Notes under the pieces: generated by a model
What the model saw: only the letters and a program-made list of their open reading frames with translations
Told to the model about the DNA's origin: nothing
Database searches by the model: none
Shown: piece by piece, positions 6,359 through 14,938 of the stretch
Layout of the letters: each line of letters opens with the position of its first letter
Numbering within the stretch: the stretch's first letter is position 1
Translations under genes and position numbers: made by a program
Source: Actinomycetota bacterium
GTDB taxonomy: Bacteria > Actinomycetota > Nitriliruptoria > Euzebyales > Egibacteraceae
Assembly (NCBI GenBank): GCA_019347785.1
Contig: JAHWKQ010000026.1
Span: 1-15,583 of the forward strand
Direction: 5' to 3'
DNA: 15,583 bases

Positions 6359-7761
6359 CCAATTATTCCCTGTGGGAGCTGCGGGATGCGGGCCCGCAGC
6401 GCGGCGAGCTGCGCGCGCACGTGGGCCGGCGCCGGGCCCGACGGGCCCGCCCGCCGGGCGACGGCGGCCGCCGGGTCCAGCAGGGAGCCCAGCTCGGCCG
6501 GCGCCAGCTCCGGCAGCGACGCGGCCAGCTCGTCGGGTGCCAGGTCCGTCAGGTCCACGCCCCGGCGCTCGCAGTCGCCCACGAGCGCGCCGACGCGGTC
6601 GTGGGCGGCTCGGAACGCGACGCCGCGGGCGACGAGAGCCTCGGCCAGGTCGGTCGCGAGCGCGAACCCACCGGCGGCGGCGGCCACGCGCTCCCGGTCG
6701 AAGCGCAGGGACCCGACCATGCCGGTCACGGCCGGCAGCGCCAGCTCCAGCGTGTCGACCGCGTCGAAGACGGGCTCCTTGTCCTCCTGCAGGTCCCGGT
6801 CATAGGTCAGCGGCAGGCCCTTGAGCGTGACGAGCAGCGCCACGAGGTCGCCGACCAGCCGGCCGGACTTGCCCCGCACGAGCTCGGCGACGTCCGGGTT
6901 GCGCTTCTGGGGCATGATGGACGACCCGGTCGAGAAGGCGTCGCCCACGCGCACCCAGCCGAACTCCGCCGAGGCCCACAGCACGACGTCCTCGCCCAGC
7001 CGCGACAGGTGCACGCCCAGCAGGGCGCAGGCGGCGAGGAACTCGGCGGCGAAGTCGCGGTCGGCGACCGCGTCCATGGAGTTCTCCGCCGCCCTGGCGA
7101 AGCCGAGCGAGCGCGCGTAGCGGTCCGGGTCCAGCGCCAGCGTCGTCCCCGCAAGGGCGCCGGACCCCAGGGTCGACACGTCCATGCGCGCCCGGGCGTC
7201 GGCCAGGCGGCCCGCGTCGCGGTCGAGCGCCCACGCGTGGGCCAGCAGGTGGTGGCCCAGGACGACCGGCTGGGCGCGCTGCAGGTGCGTGTAGCCGGGC
7301 GCCAGCCAGTCGAGCACCTCCTCGGCCTTGTCGGCCAGCGCGCGGCGGACCTCGGCCAGCAGGGGCAGGAGCCGGCGGTCGGTGACCCGGACGAGGTAGC
7401 GGCGCAGGTCACCGGCGATCTGGTCGTTGCGGCTGCGCCCGGCGCGCAGCTTGCCGCCGGTGTCGCCGCACAGCTCGACGAGCCGCCGCTCGACGGCGCC
7501 GTGGAGATCCTCGTCGCCGTCAGCGAAGACGAACGCGCCCCCGGCGAGCTCCTCGGCGATCGTCTGCAGGGCCTGGGTGATCGCCAGCCGCTCGGCCCCC
7601 GACAAGACCCCCAGCCGCTCGAGCTCCGCGGCGTGCGCGTGCGAACCGGCCAGGTCGTCCGGCCACAGGCGCACGTCGACGTCGACGCTGCGCCCCAGTC
7701 GCCAGGCGGCCCGGTCGGGCTCGTGCGAGAACCGCGACCCCCACAGCCTGCCCTCTGTCAC
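6355..7761 (-). CDS. argH: Argininosuccinate lyase
   Basis: The last step of arginine synthesis: argininosuccinate is split to arginine and fumarate in the cytosol. It is a fumarase/aspartase superfamily protein of 468 residues, within the usual 455-475. Landmarks: LWGSRFS at the N-terminus, GGKLRAGRSRND around 102-113, the catalytic His159 in GYTHLQRAQP, and the mobile signature loop GSSIMPQKRNPD at 279-290 with the serine pair 280-281. The GTG at 7761 is chosen because it begins the family N-terminus (TEGRLWGSRFS) and has AAAGGA 7 bases upstream. A longer frame runs into argG. Unlike all other junctions in the operon, it is separated from argG by 61 bp, and an inverted repeat there could hinder initiation. 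The C-terminal codons are unusually AT-rich for this window. Confidence 0.97.
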   Translation of the reverse strand: MTEGRLWGSRFSHEPDRAAWRLGRSVDVDVRLWPDDLAGSHAHAAELERLGVLSGAERLAITQALQTIAEELAGGAFVFADGDEDLHGAVERRLVELCGDTGGKLRAGRSRNDQIAGDLRRYLVRVTDRRLLPLLAEVRRALADKAEEVLDWLAPGYTHLQRAQPVVLGHHLLAHAWALDRDAGRLADARARMDVSTLGSGALAGTTLALDPDRYARSLGFARAAENSMDAVADRDFAAEFLAACALLGVHLSRLGEDVVLWASAEFGWVRVGDAFSTGSSIMPQKRNPDVAELVRGKSGRLVGDLVALLVTLKGLPLTYDRDLQEDKEPVFDAVDTLELALPAVTGMVGSLRFDRERVAAAAGGFALATDLAEALVARGVAFRAAHDRVGALVGDCERRGVDLTDLAPDELAASLPELAPAELGSLLDPAAAVARRAGPSGPAPAHVRAQLAALRARIPQLPQGIIG

Positions 7762-7806
7762 GCCGTGGTCCTTTCGACGTCGCCCCCCCGGGGCCGGCAC
7801 CACGGC
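7762..7806 (-). promoter_or_regulatory. inverted repeat over the argH ribosome-binding region
   Basis: GCCGTGGT (7762-7769) and ACCACGGC (7799-7806) are perfect 8-base inverted repeats with a 29-base loop. In the RNA, the downstream arm would lie directly between the Shine-Dalgarno AAAGGA (7769-7774) and the argH GTG start (7759-7761), with the Shine-Dalgarno at the base of the loop. The stem could reduce argH translation when formed. The repeat is seen directly; the regulatory role is inferred. Confidence 0.45.
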
Positions 7807-7822
7807 AGCCCGGAGCCCGCCG

Positions 7823-9024
<1,202 letters not shown>

Positions 9025-9028
<4 letters not shown>

Positions 9029-9549
9029 GGCGTCTCCTCGGATGTCGGGGCGAGGCGCGCGGGGCCGGTCGGCGGCCGGAGGCCGGCGTCGGGCCACCCG
9101 CGCCTCACGGTCAGCAGTCGCGCCGCGAGGTCGCGGCCGGCGACCCCCTCCACGGCGACGACGAGCAGGGTGTCGTCGCCCTGCACGGTCGCCAGCACGT
9201 CGGGCAGGTCCGCCTGGTCGATGGCGCTGGCCACCGCCGCGGCCGCGCCCGGAAGGGTCCGCACGACCGCGAGGTTGCCGCTGGCGTCGACGTCGAGGAC
9301 GAACTGGCGCAGGATCTGGGACAGGCGGCTGGGCTCCGGCAGGGCGTAGGCCACCGTGCCGTCGGCGCCGCGGACCTTGGCGATGCCCAGCTCGTCCAGG
9401 TCGCGGCTGACGGTCGCCTGGGTCGCCTCGACCCCGCGCCGGCGCAGCAGCGCCACCAGCTGGCCCTGGGAGCCGGTCTCGTGGCGCTCGACCAGGTCGG
9501 CCAGCAGGCGCTGGCGCGCCGCCTTGCTCACCGGGCCGACCCGACTCAT
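9025..9549 (-). CDS. argR: Arginine repressor ArgR
   Basis: A hexameric transcription factor that binds ARG boxes when arginine is plentiful. It has 174 residues, slightly longer than the usual ~150-170 because of a Pro-rich C-terminal tail after about residue 155. The N-terminal winged-helix domain (about 8-72) contains the recognition region QATVSRDLDELG at 44-55. A linker (PEPSRLSQILRQ) leads to the C-terminal oligomerisation and arginine-binding domain (about 88-150), with the characteristic GDDT at 124-127. The ATG at 9549 overlaps the argF stop (ATGA), and its stop overlaps argG (GTGA). Because it is a member of the operon whose promoter carries two ARG boxes, it should regulate itself together with the enzymes. 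Confidence 0.96.
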
Positions 9550-10481
9550 GTCGCCCCCCCGCCGGGCTCGCCCAGCAACAGCAGCAGCAGCGCCTTCTGC
9601 GTGTGCAGGCGGTTCTCGGCCTGGTCCCAGACCGCGCTGCTGGGTCCGTCGATGACCTCGGCGGCGATCTCCTCGCCGCGGTGGGCGGGCAGGCAGTGCA
9701 GCACGATGGCGTCGTCGTCGGCCGCCGCCATGACGTCCGCGTCGACCCGGTAGGGCCGCAGCGCCGCGACGCGGTCCTCCCGCTCGTCGTCCTGTCCCAT
9801 GCTGGCCCACACGTCGGTGTAGACGACGTCGGCGCCCGTGGCGGCCTCCAGCGGGTCGGCGGTGACGAGCACCCGCCCGCCGGTCCGGGCGGCCAGCGCC
9901 GCGGCCCGCTCGGCCACGGCGGCGTCGGGCTGGTACGCCGGCGGCGAGGCGACGACGACACGCATGCCGGCCGTCGCGCCGGCGACCAGCAGTGAGTGCG
10001 CGACGTTGTTGCCGTCGCCCAGGTAGGCGAGCGTGAGGCCGGCGAGCCCCCCCGCGCGCTCCCGGACCGTCTGCAGGTCGGCCAGCGCCTGGCACGGATG
10101 GGCCGCGTCGCTGAGCGCGTTGACGACCGGCACCGTCGCCGTCGTGGCCAGCGCCTCCAGCCGCGACTGCGCATGGGTGCGCACGACCAGCGCGTGCAGG
10201 TAGCGCGACAGGACCCGGCCGGTGTCCTCGATGGTCTCGCCGCGTCCCAACTGCAGGTCGGCGGCGTTGAGCACGACGCCGTGCCCGCCCAGCTCGGCCA
10301 CGGCGACCTGGAACGACACGCGGGTGCGCGTCGACGGCTTCTCGAAGATCATGCCCACCGACCGACCCGCCAAGTCCTCGCGCGGGCCGCGCCCGGCCTT
10401 GAGCACGTCGGCGAGATCCAGCAGCCCCGCGAGCTCGCCGGCGGACAGCGCGTCGACGTCCAGGTAGTGGCGCACGCTCAA
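9546..10481 (-). CDS. argF: Ornithine carbamoyltransferase
   Basis: Transfers the carbamoyl group from carbamoyl phosphate to ornithine, giving citrulline. 311 residues, the typical OTCase length. Carbamoyl-phosphate site STRTR at 50-54 (in EKPSTRTRVSFQ), HPCQ at 128-131, ornithine-binding DVWASMG at 223-229, and HCLPAHRG with the catalytic Cys at 262-269. The start is uncertain by two codons. TTG at 10481 overlaps the argD stop as TTGA, matching the 4-base junction style of the operon. GTG at 10475 would give the actinobacterial-style N-terminus RHYL directly after Met. The C-terminus has six consecutive leucines (residues 298-303) encoded by a CTG-rich repeat, followed by a short Gly-rich end. 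Anabolic rather than catabolic use is inferred from the operon. Confidence 0.96.
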   Translation of the reverse strand: MSVRHYLDVDALSAGELAGLLDLADVLKAGRGPREDLAGRSVGMIFEKPSTRTRVSFQVAVAELGGHGVVLNAADLQLGRGETIEDTGRVLSRYLHALVVRTHAQSRLEALATTATVPVVNALSDAAHPCQALADLQTVRERAGGLAGLTLAYLGDGNNVAHSLLVAGATAGMRVVVASPPAYQPDAAVAERAAALAARTGGRVLVTADPLEAATGADVVYTDVWASMGQDDEREDRVAALRPYRVDADVMAAADDDAIVLHCLPAHRGEEIAAEVIDGPSSAVWDQAENRLHTQKALLLLLLGEPGGGAT

Positions 10482-11692
10482 GAGGGCACGCCCACGGCTA
10501 CCAGGGCGGCCCCCAGCAGCCCGGTCATCTCGGTGATCTCGTCGTCACCGACGATCAGCGGCGGGGCGAGGCGCACCGCGTCGGGGGTGACGGCGTTGAC
10601 GACCAGCCCGCGTCCCAGCGCCTCGGACGTCACCCGCGGGGCCACGGGCTCGCGCAGGGTCAGCGCCTGCAGCAGCCCCCGGCCCCGGACCCCGGTGGCC
10701 AGGTCGTGGCCGTCGGCCAGGGACCACAGCGCCCCGGCGAGCCCCTCGCCGGCATGGCGGGCCCGCTCGACCAGCCCGTCGCGCCCCATGGTCTCGAGCA
10801 CGGCGAGCGCCGCGGCGCAGACGACGGGGCCGCCGCCGAACGTGGAGGCGTGGTCCCCGGTGGAGAAGGCCGACGCGGCCGCCCCCCGCGCGACGACCGC
10901 ACCGATCGGCAGCCCGTTGGCCAGGGCCTTGGCCAGGCACACGACGTCGGGCTCCACCGGCGTCGTCTGCCACCCGTACCAGGCGCCGAGCCGGCCCACG
11001 CCGGTCTGCACCTCGTCGCACACCAGCAGCGCGCCGACACGGTCACAGGCCGCGCGGGCCGCGCGCAGCACCTCGTCGGGCACGGGTCGCACCCCGCCCT
11101 CTCCCTGCACGGCCTCGACCCACACGGCGCAGGTGCGGTCGTCGACCGCGGCGACCAGCGCGGCCGCATCGTCGTGGGGCACGTGGGTGACCCAGTCGCC
11201 GAGCGGCTGGTAGGGCGCGTGCTTGGCGGGGTTGCCGGTCAGCGCCAGCGCGGCCAGCGTGCGCCCGTGGAAGCCCCCACGCAGGGCGACGACGCCGACC
11301 TTGTCGGGGTCCCGTGCCTTGCCGTGGCGGCGGGCCAGCTTGATCGCGGCCTCGTTGGCCTCGGCGCCCGAGTTGCACAGGAACGCCTTCGCGTCGGGCC
11401 AGCCGAGCGTGGCCCGCAGCCGCTCGGCCAGGTCGACCTGCGGCGCCGTGTAGTACAGGTTCGACACGTGCACCAGCCGGGCGGCCTGGTCGGCGACGGC
11501 CGCGGCCACGGCCGGGTGGGAGTGGCCCAACGACGTCACCGCCAGCCCGGACAGGAAGTCGAGGTACTCGCGGCCGTCCGCGTCGACGAGGCGGGCGCCG
11601 CGGCCGGACACGAACTCGACCGGGTAGCGGGGGTACGTGGGCAGGAGCGCGTCCGCCTCACGGTCGACGATCGACGCGGACGGGGCGCCCAT
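10478..11692 (-). CDS. argD: Acetylornithine aminotransferase
   Basis: A PLP-dependent class III aminotransferase that converts N-acetylglutamate semialdehyde to N-acetylornithine using glutamate. 404 residues, normal for the family. Signatures in order: YLDFLSGLAVTSLGHSHP (43-60), the PLP phosphate-binding NSGAEANEAAIKLAR (107-121), GGFHGRT (139-145), DEVQTGVGR (226-234), and the Schiff-base lysine Lys255 in CLAKALANGLPIGA. ATG at 11692 lies one base after the argB stop (TGA-C-ATG). The wording fits acetylornithine aminotransferase, and position between argB and argF leaves little doubt. The same enzyme often also serves lysine synthesis as succinyldiaminopimelate aminotransferase, which the sequence cannot show. 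Confidence 0.96.
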   Translation of the reverse strand: MGAPSASIVDREADALLPTYPRYPVEFVSGRGARLVDADGREYLDFLSGLAVTSLGHSHPAVAAAVADQAARLVHVSNLYYTAPQVDLAERLRATLGWPDAKAFLCNSGAEANEAAIKLARRHGKARDPDKVGVVALRGGFHGRTLAALALTGNPAKHAPYQPLGDWVTHVPHDDAAALVAAVDDRTCAVWVEAVQGEGGVRPVPDEVLRAARAACDRVGALLVCDEVQTGVGRLGAWYGWQTTPVEPDVVCLAKALANGLPIGAVVARGAAASAFSTGDHASTFGGGPVVCAAALAVLETMGRDGLVERARHAGEGLAGALWSLADGHDLATGVRGRGLLQALTLREPVAPRVTSEALGRGLVVNAVTPDAVRLAPPLIVGDDEITEMTGLLGAALVAVGVPS

Positions 11693-11693
11693 G

Positions 11694-12632
11694 TCACGCG
11701 CCCCCTCGGTGGGGGACGACCATGGTGCCGACGCCCTCGTCGGTGAAGACCTCCAGCAGCAGCGCGTGCTCCACCCGGCCGTCGAGCAGGTGGGCGTGGG
11801 CCACCCCGCCGTCCAGCGCGTCGACGATGCTCTCGACCTTGGGGACCATGCCTGCGTGCAGGTTCCCCGCCGCGAGCATGGCCCGCAGGCGGTCCGCGCC
11901 GACCTCGCTGAGCAGCTGGGAGTCGGCGGTGCCGAACGACTCGTACAGGCCGGGGACGTCGGTGAGGTAGATGAGCTTGTCCGCGCCCAGCGCGACGGCG
12001 ACCGCTCCCGCCACGGTGTCGGCGTTGATGTTGCACTCGGCGCCGTCGGGGCCCCGGCCGAGGGTGGCCACGACCGGCACGACCCCGTCGTCCAGCAGCG
12101 TGCGCAGCAGGTCGGTGCGCACGTCCGCGACCTCCCCCACGGCGCCCAGCCCGGGGACGGGGCGAGCCGTGATCAGCCCGCCGTCGGTGCCCGACAGGCC
12201 GACCGCGCGGGCACCGGCCCCGGCGACCAGGCCCACCAGCCGTGGGTTGACCTGCCCGAGCAGGGCCATCTTGACGACCTCGAGCGTCGCCGGGTCGGTG
12301 ACCCGACGTCCCCGCACGAAGCGCGGCCGCAGTCCCAGCCGCTGTCCCAGGGCCGTGATCTGGGGCCCGCCACCGTGCACGACCACGACGCGCATCCCCA
12401 CCCGCCGCAGCAGCGCGACGTCGGCGGCGAAGGCCGCGGCGACGGCGTCCTCGGCGCCGTCGGGGCCGGGCGACAGCGCGTTGCCGCCGTACTTGATCAC
12501 GACCGTGCGCCCGGACCAGCGGGTGATCCACGGCAGCGCCTCACGCAGCACCCGCGCCTTGTCCTGGGCGGTGCGGGCCCGGCCGGTCAGCGGCACCGGC
12601 CGAGCCGTCACGGTGCCGTTCTCATCGGTCAC
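11694..12632 (-). CDS. argB: N-acetylglutamate kinase
   Basis: Phosphorylates N-acetyl-L-glutamate at the gamma-carboxylate, the committed and usually feedback-controlled step in organisms using the cyclic acetyl route. It is an amino-acid kinase family protein of 312 residues. Landmarks: KYGGNAL with Lys47, VHGGGPQI at 85-92, VNPRLVGLV, and the substrate/nucleotide region ECNINADTVAGAVAVALGADKLIYLTDV. About 25 residues precede the kinase core and include a helix-like TAQDKARVLREALPWI. N-terminal helices of this kind are associated with arginine-inhibited hexameric NAGKs, so feedback inhibition is likely, by inference. The GTG at 12632 overlaps the argJ stop (GTGA). The open frame extends upstream through argJ but without relevance to the family. 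Confidence 0.96.
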   Translation of the reverse strand: MTDENGTVTARPVPLTGRARTAQDKARVLREALPWITRWSGRTVVIKYGGNALSPGPDGAEDAVAAAFAADVALLRRVGMRVVVVHGGGPQITALGQRLGLRPRFVRGRRVTDPATLEVVKMALLGQVNPRLVGLVAGAGARAVGLSGTDGGLITARPVPGLGAVGEVADVRTDLLRTLLDDGVVPVVATLGRGPDGAECNINADTVAGAVAVALGADKLIYLTDVPGLYESFGTADSQLLSEVGADRLRAMLAAGNLHAGMVPKVESIVDALDGGVAHAHLLDGRVEHALLLEVFTDEGVGTMVVPHRGGA

Positions 12633-13825
12633 GTGGTGTACTCGGCGTTGATCGTCACGTAGCCGTGGGTCAGGTCGCAGGTCGTGACCGTCGCACGGCC
12701 GTCGCCCAGCCCGAGGCGGACGGTCACGTCGACCTCCGGGCCCTCGAGCAGGGCCGCCAGGTGCGAGCGGTCGAACGGCGCGGCGACGCCGTCGCGGCAC
12801 ACCGGCACCCCGGCGAAGTCCACGCCGATGCGGTCGGGGTCCACCCGGACCGGACCGGCGCCGATCGCCGCCAGCACCCGGCCCCAGTTCGGGTCGGCCC
12901 CGGCGATCGCCGCGCGGAACAGCGCGCTGTCGGCCACCGCGCGCGCCACGGCCACGGCCGCGGGCTCGTCGGGCGCCTCCGCGACGCGCACCCGCACGAG
13001 GGTCCGGGCTCCCTCGCCGTCGCGCGCCAGCCACTCGGCCAGCCGCCCGCAGACCCGGGCGAGCGCCTCGGCGACGACGTCCTCGGGCGGCGGGCGCGCC
13101 GCCCCTCCGGTCGCCAGGACCACCACGGCGTCGTTGGTGGACATGCAGCCGTCCACCGAGACCCGTCCGAAGGTGCGGTCGGCGACCAAGCCCAGGAGGG
13201 CCCGCAGCCGCGGGGCCGGGAGGGCGGCGTCGGTGGTCACGACGCACAACATCGTGGCCAGCCCCGGCGCGATCATGCCGGCGCCCTTGGCCATGCCGCC
13301 GACGACGCAGCCACCGTCGGGGCCGTCCACACCGACGGCGACCTGCTTGGCGACCGTGTCGGTCGTCAGGATGGCCTCGGCGGCGCGCCGGCCGCCGGAC
13401 GCGTCCAGGGCGGCGGCCACACGGGGGATCGCCCCCAGCAGGGACTCGCGCGGCAGGGGCTCGCCGATGACCCCGGTCGAGCAGACGAGCACGTCGGCGG
13501 GGCCGCACCCCAGCTCCCGACCCACCTCGGCGGCCGAGTCGGTGGCCACCGCCATCCCGTCGGGGCCGGTGCACGCGTTCGCGTAGCCGGCGTTGAGCAG
13601 CACGGCCCGGGCGCGCCCGTCGGCGACGTGGCGGCGCGTGACGACGACCGGGGCGGCGGCCACCTGGTTGCGGGTCTGCACGGCGGCCGCCGTCACCGGC
13701 GCCGGCGCCACGACGAGGGCGACGTCGGGCCCGCCGCCGCGGCGCAGGCCGGCGGCCACGCCGGCCGCCTCGATGCCCGGGGTCGCGCAGACGCCGCCGC
13801 CGACGTCGCGGAAGACGTGGCTCAC
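12629..13825 (-). CDS. argJ: Glutamate N-acetyltransferase / ornithine acetyltransferase ArgJ
   Basis: Moves the acetyl group from N-acetylornithine to glutamate, releasing ornithine and regenerating N-acetylglutamate, which makes the pathway cyclic. Some members can also use acetyl-CoA, and which type this is cannot be read from the sequence. 398 residues, normal length. The protein cleaves itself within KGAGMIAPGLATML: the bond before Thr191 is cut, giving alpha and beta chains with Thr191 as the N-terminal nucleophile. Other landmarks: LLNAGYANACTG at 77-88, CSTGVIGEPLP at 115-125, and DPNWGRVLAAIG and GYVTINAEYTT near the C-terminus. GTG at 13825 overlaps the argC stop (GTGA). No argE or argA is needed beside it for the later steps, consistent with the gene content. 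Confidence 0.96.
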   Translation of the reverse strand: MSHVFRDVGGGVCATPGIEAAGVAAGLRRGGGPDVALVVAPAPVTAAAVQTRNQVAAAPVVVTRRHVADGRARAVLLNAGYANACTGPDGMAVATDSAAEVGRELGCGPADVLVCSTGVIGEPLPRESLLGAIPRVAAALDASGGRRAAEAILTTDTVAKQVAVGVDGPDGGCVVGGMAKGAGMIAPGLATMLCVVTTDAALPAPRLRALLGLVADRTFGRVSVDGCMSTNDAVVVLATGGAARPPPEDVVAEALARVCGRLAEWLARDGEGARTLVRVRVAEAPDEPAAVAVARAVADSALFRAAIAGADPNWGRVLAAIGAGPVRVDPDRIGVDFAGVPVCRDGVAAPFDRSHLAALLEGPEVDVTVRLGLGDGRATVTTCDLTHGYVTINAEYTT

Positions 13826-14838
13826 GGATAGACGCCGGCGGCGGACAGGCCGGCGGCCTCGGGCAGGCCCGTCACCAGGTTGGCGTTCTGGACCGCCTGG
13901 CCGGCCGCGCCCTTCACCAGGTTGTCGATGGCGCACGCGGCCACGACGACGCCGGCCCGCTCGTCGACCGCCACGCCGACGTGGGCGCTGTTGCCGCCGC
14001 GCACGTGTGTCGTCGCCGGCCAGACGCCCTCGGGCAGCACCCTCACGAAGGGCTCGGCGTCGTAGGCGGCCCCGAAGGCCGCCCGCACCCGGACGGGGGA
14101 ACCCGCCAGCCGCGCGGTGACGGTCGCCAGCAGCCCGCGCGACATCGGCGCCAGGTGCGGGGTGAAGGACACGGGGACAGGGGCGCCCAGCCCGGCGCAC
14201 GTCCCCCACCCCCGCTCGATCTCGGGGGTGTGGCGGTGCCCGGGAGCGCCGTAGGGGGTGACGTTCTGCACGGCGTGACTGACGTGCAGGTCCTCACGCA
14301 GGCCCTTGCCCGCGCCCGAGGTCCCCGACAGGCCCGTCACGACGACCCCGGCGGGCTCCGCGAGGTCCCCCAGCGGGGCCAGGGCCAGCAGGGCGGCGGT
14401 CGGGAAGCAGCCGGGGTTGGCCACCAGGCGCGCGCCGGCGATCCGCGAGCGGTCGAGCTCGGGCAGACCGTAGGCGGCGGGGGCCAGCCCCGGGGACGTG
14501 TGCTCCACGCCGTACCAGGCCGCGAACTCTGCGGGTGGCAGTCGGTAGGCGCCGGACAGGTCGACGACGGCGGCGCCGGCGCGCAGCAGCTCGGGCGCCA
14601 GCCGCAGGCTGGCCTCGTGCGGCGTGGCCAGGAAGACGACGTCGCAGCCGGCGAGCCGGTCGGGCTCCGCGGGCACGAGCGGGCCGTCCAGCCCGAGGTG
14701 GGGGAACACCTCGGCCAGGTCGCGCCCGGCGGACGCCCGGGCGGCGACCGTGCGCAGCTTGAACGTCGGGTGCGCCTGCAACAGCCTGATCAGCTCGGAC
14801 CCGCCGTAGCCTGACCCGCCGACGATGCCGACGTCCAT
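13822..14838 (-). CDS. argC: N-acetyl-gamma-glutamyl-phosphate reductase
   Basis: Reduces N-acetylglutamyl-5-phosphate with NADPH to the semialdehyde. It is the first gene of the operon. 338 residues. The N-terminal Rossmann NADP-binding motif is GGSGYGGSEL at 7-16, the catalytic cysteine is Cys144 in ANPGCFPTAALLAL, and GTSGAGKG and the HRHTPEIE segment are family hallmarks. The ATG at 14838 is chosen over an in-frame ATG at 14889 because a perfect AGGAGG (14847-14852) stands 8 bases upstream and the family N-terminus begins there. The longer start would also lie inside the operator. It is the only gene in the operon with a full consensus ribosome-binding site, as expected for the leading cistron of a coupled series. 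Confidence 0.97.
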   Translation of the reverse strand: MDVGIVGGSGYGGSELIRLLQAHPTFKLRTVAARASAGRDLAEVFPHLGLDGPLVPAEPDRLAGCDVVFLATPHEASLRLAPELLRAGAAVVDLSGAYRLPPAEFAAWYGVEHTSPGLAPAAYGLPELDRSRIAGARLVANPGCFPTAALLALAPLGDLAEPAGVVVTGLSGTSGAGKGLREDLHVSHAVQNVTPYGAPGHRHTPEIERGWGTCAGLGAPVPVSFTPHLAPMSRGLLATVTARLAGSPVRVRAAFGAAYDAEPFVRVLPEGVWPATTHVRGGNSAHVGVAVDERAGVVVAACAIDNLVKGAAGQAVQNANLVTGLPEAAGLSAAGVYP

Positions 14839-14846
14839 CTCCTCAC

Positions 14847-14852
14847 CCTCCT
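14847..14852 (-). promoter_or_regulatory. ribosome-binding site of argC
   Basis: A perfect AGGAGG on the minus strand, 8 bases before the ATG at 14838. It fixes the argC start and is the main ribosome entry point of the arginine operon. Confidence 0.8.
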
Positions 14853-14866
14853 CACCTCGCTCGTCC

Positions 14867-14884
14867 CTGGCATGAGCATACAGT
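14867..14884 (-). promoter_or_regulatory. ARG box 2 (weaker ArgR half of tandem operator)
   Basis: The minus strand reads AC-TGTAT-GCTC-ATGCC-AG, matching the TGCAT-N4-ATGCA pattern at 8 of 10 positions. It lies 2 bases from box 1, so the centres are 20 bp apart, about two helical turns on the same DNA face. TATGCT (14875-14880), a possible -10 hexamer of the argC promoter, falls inside it, so bound ArgR would block RNA polymerase. Confidence 0.6.
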
Positions 14885-14886
14885 CT

Positions 14887-14904
14887 CATGCATCATTATG
14901 CATA
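14887..14904 (-). promoter_or_regulatory. ARG box 1 (ArgR operator)
   Basis: An 18-bp site with the perfect palindromic core TGCAT-AATG-ATGCA, an AT-rich island in very GC-rich DNA. ARG boxes in many bacteria are 18-bp imperfect palindromes arranged as pairs separated by 2-3 bp upstream of argC, which matches this site and its neighbour. ArgR is encoded within the operon it would control. The CATAAT hexamer at 14895-14900 is an alternative -10 box. No good -35 sequence is seen for either candidate. Confidence 0.8.
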
Positions 14905-14938
14905 GTCCCCCGTCGCCGCCGTCCCTGGGTCGACGCCG

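Noticed and set aside
14839..14889. N-terminal extension of ArgC to an upstream ATG at 14889
   Set aside because: The extension overlaps the ARG boxes and would be a charged peptide not seen in the family. The AGGAGG site supports the start at 14838.
14839..14938. Intrinsic terminator of pheT or a T-box in front of the arg operon
   Set aside because: The gap has no stem with uridine tract and no T-box bulge sequence. The ARG boxes explain the structure found.
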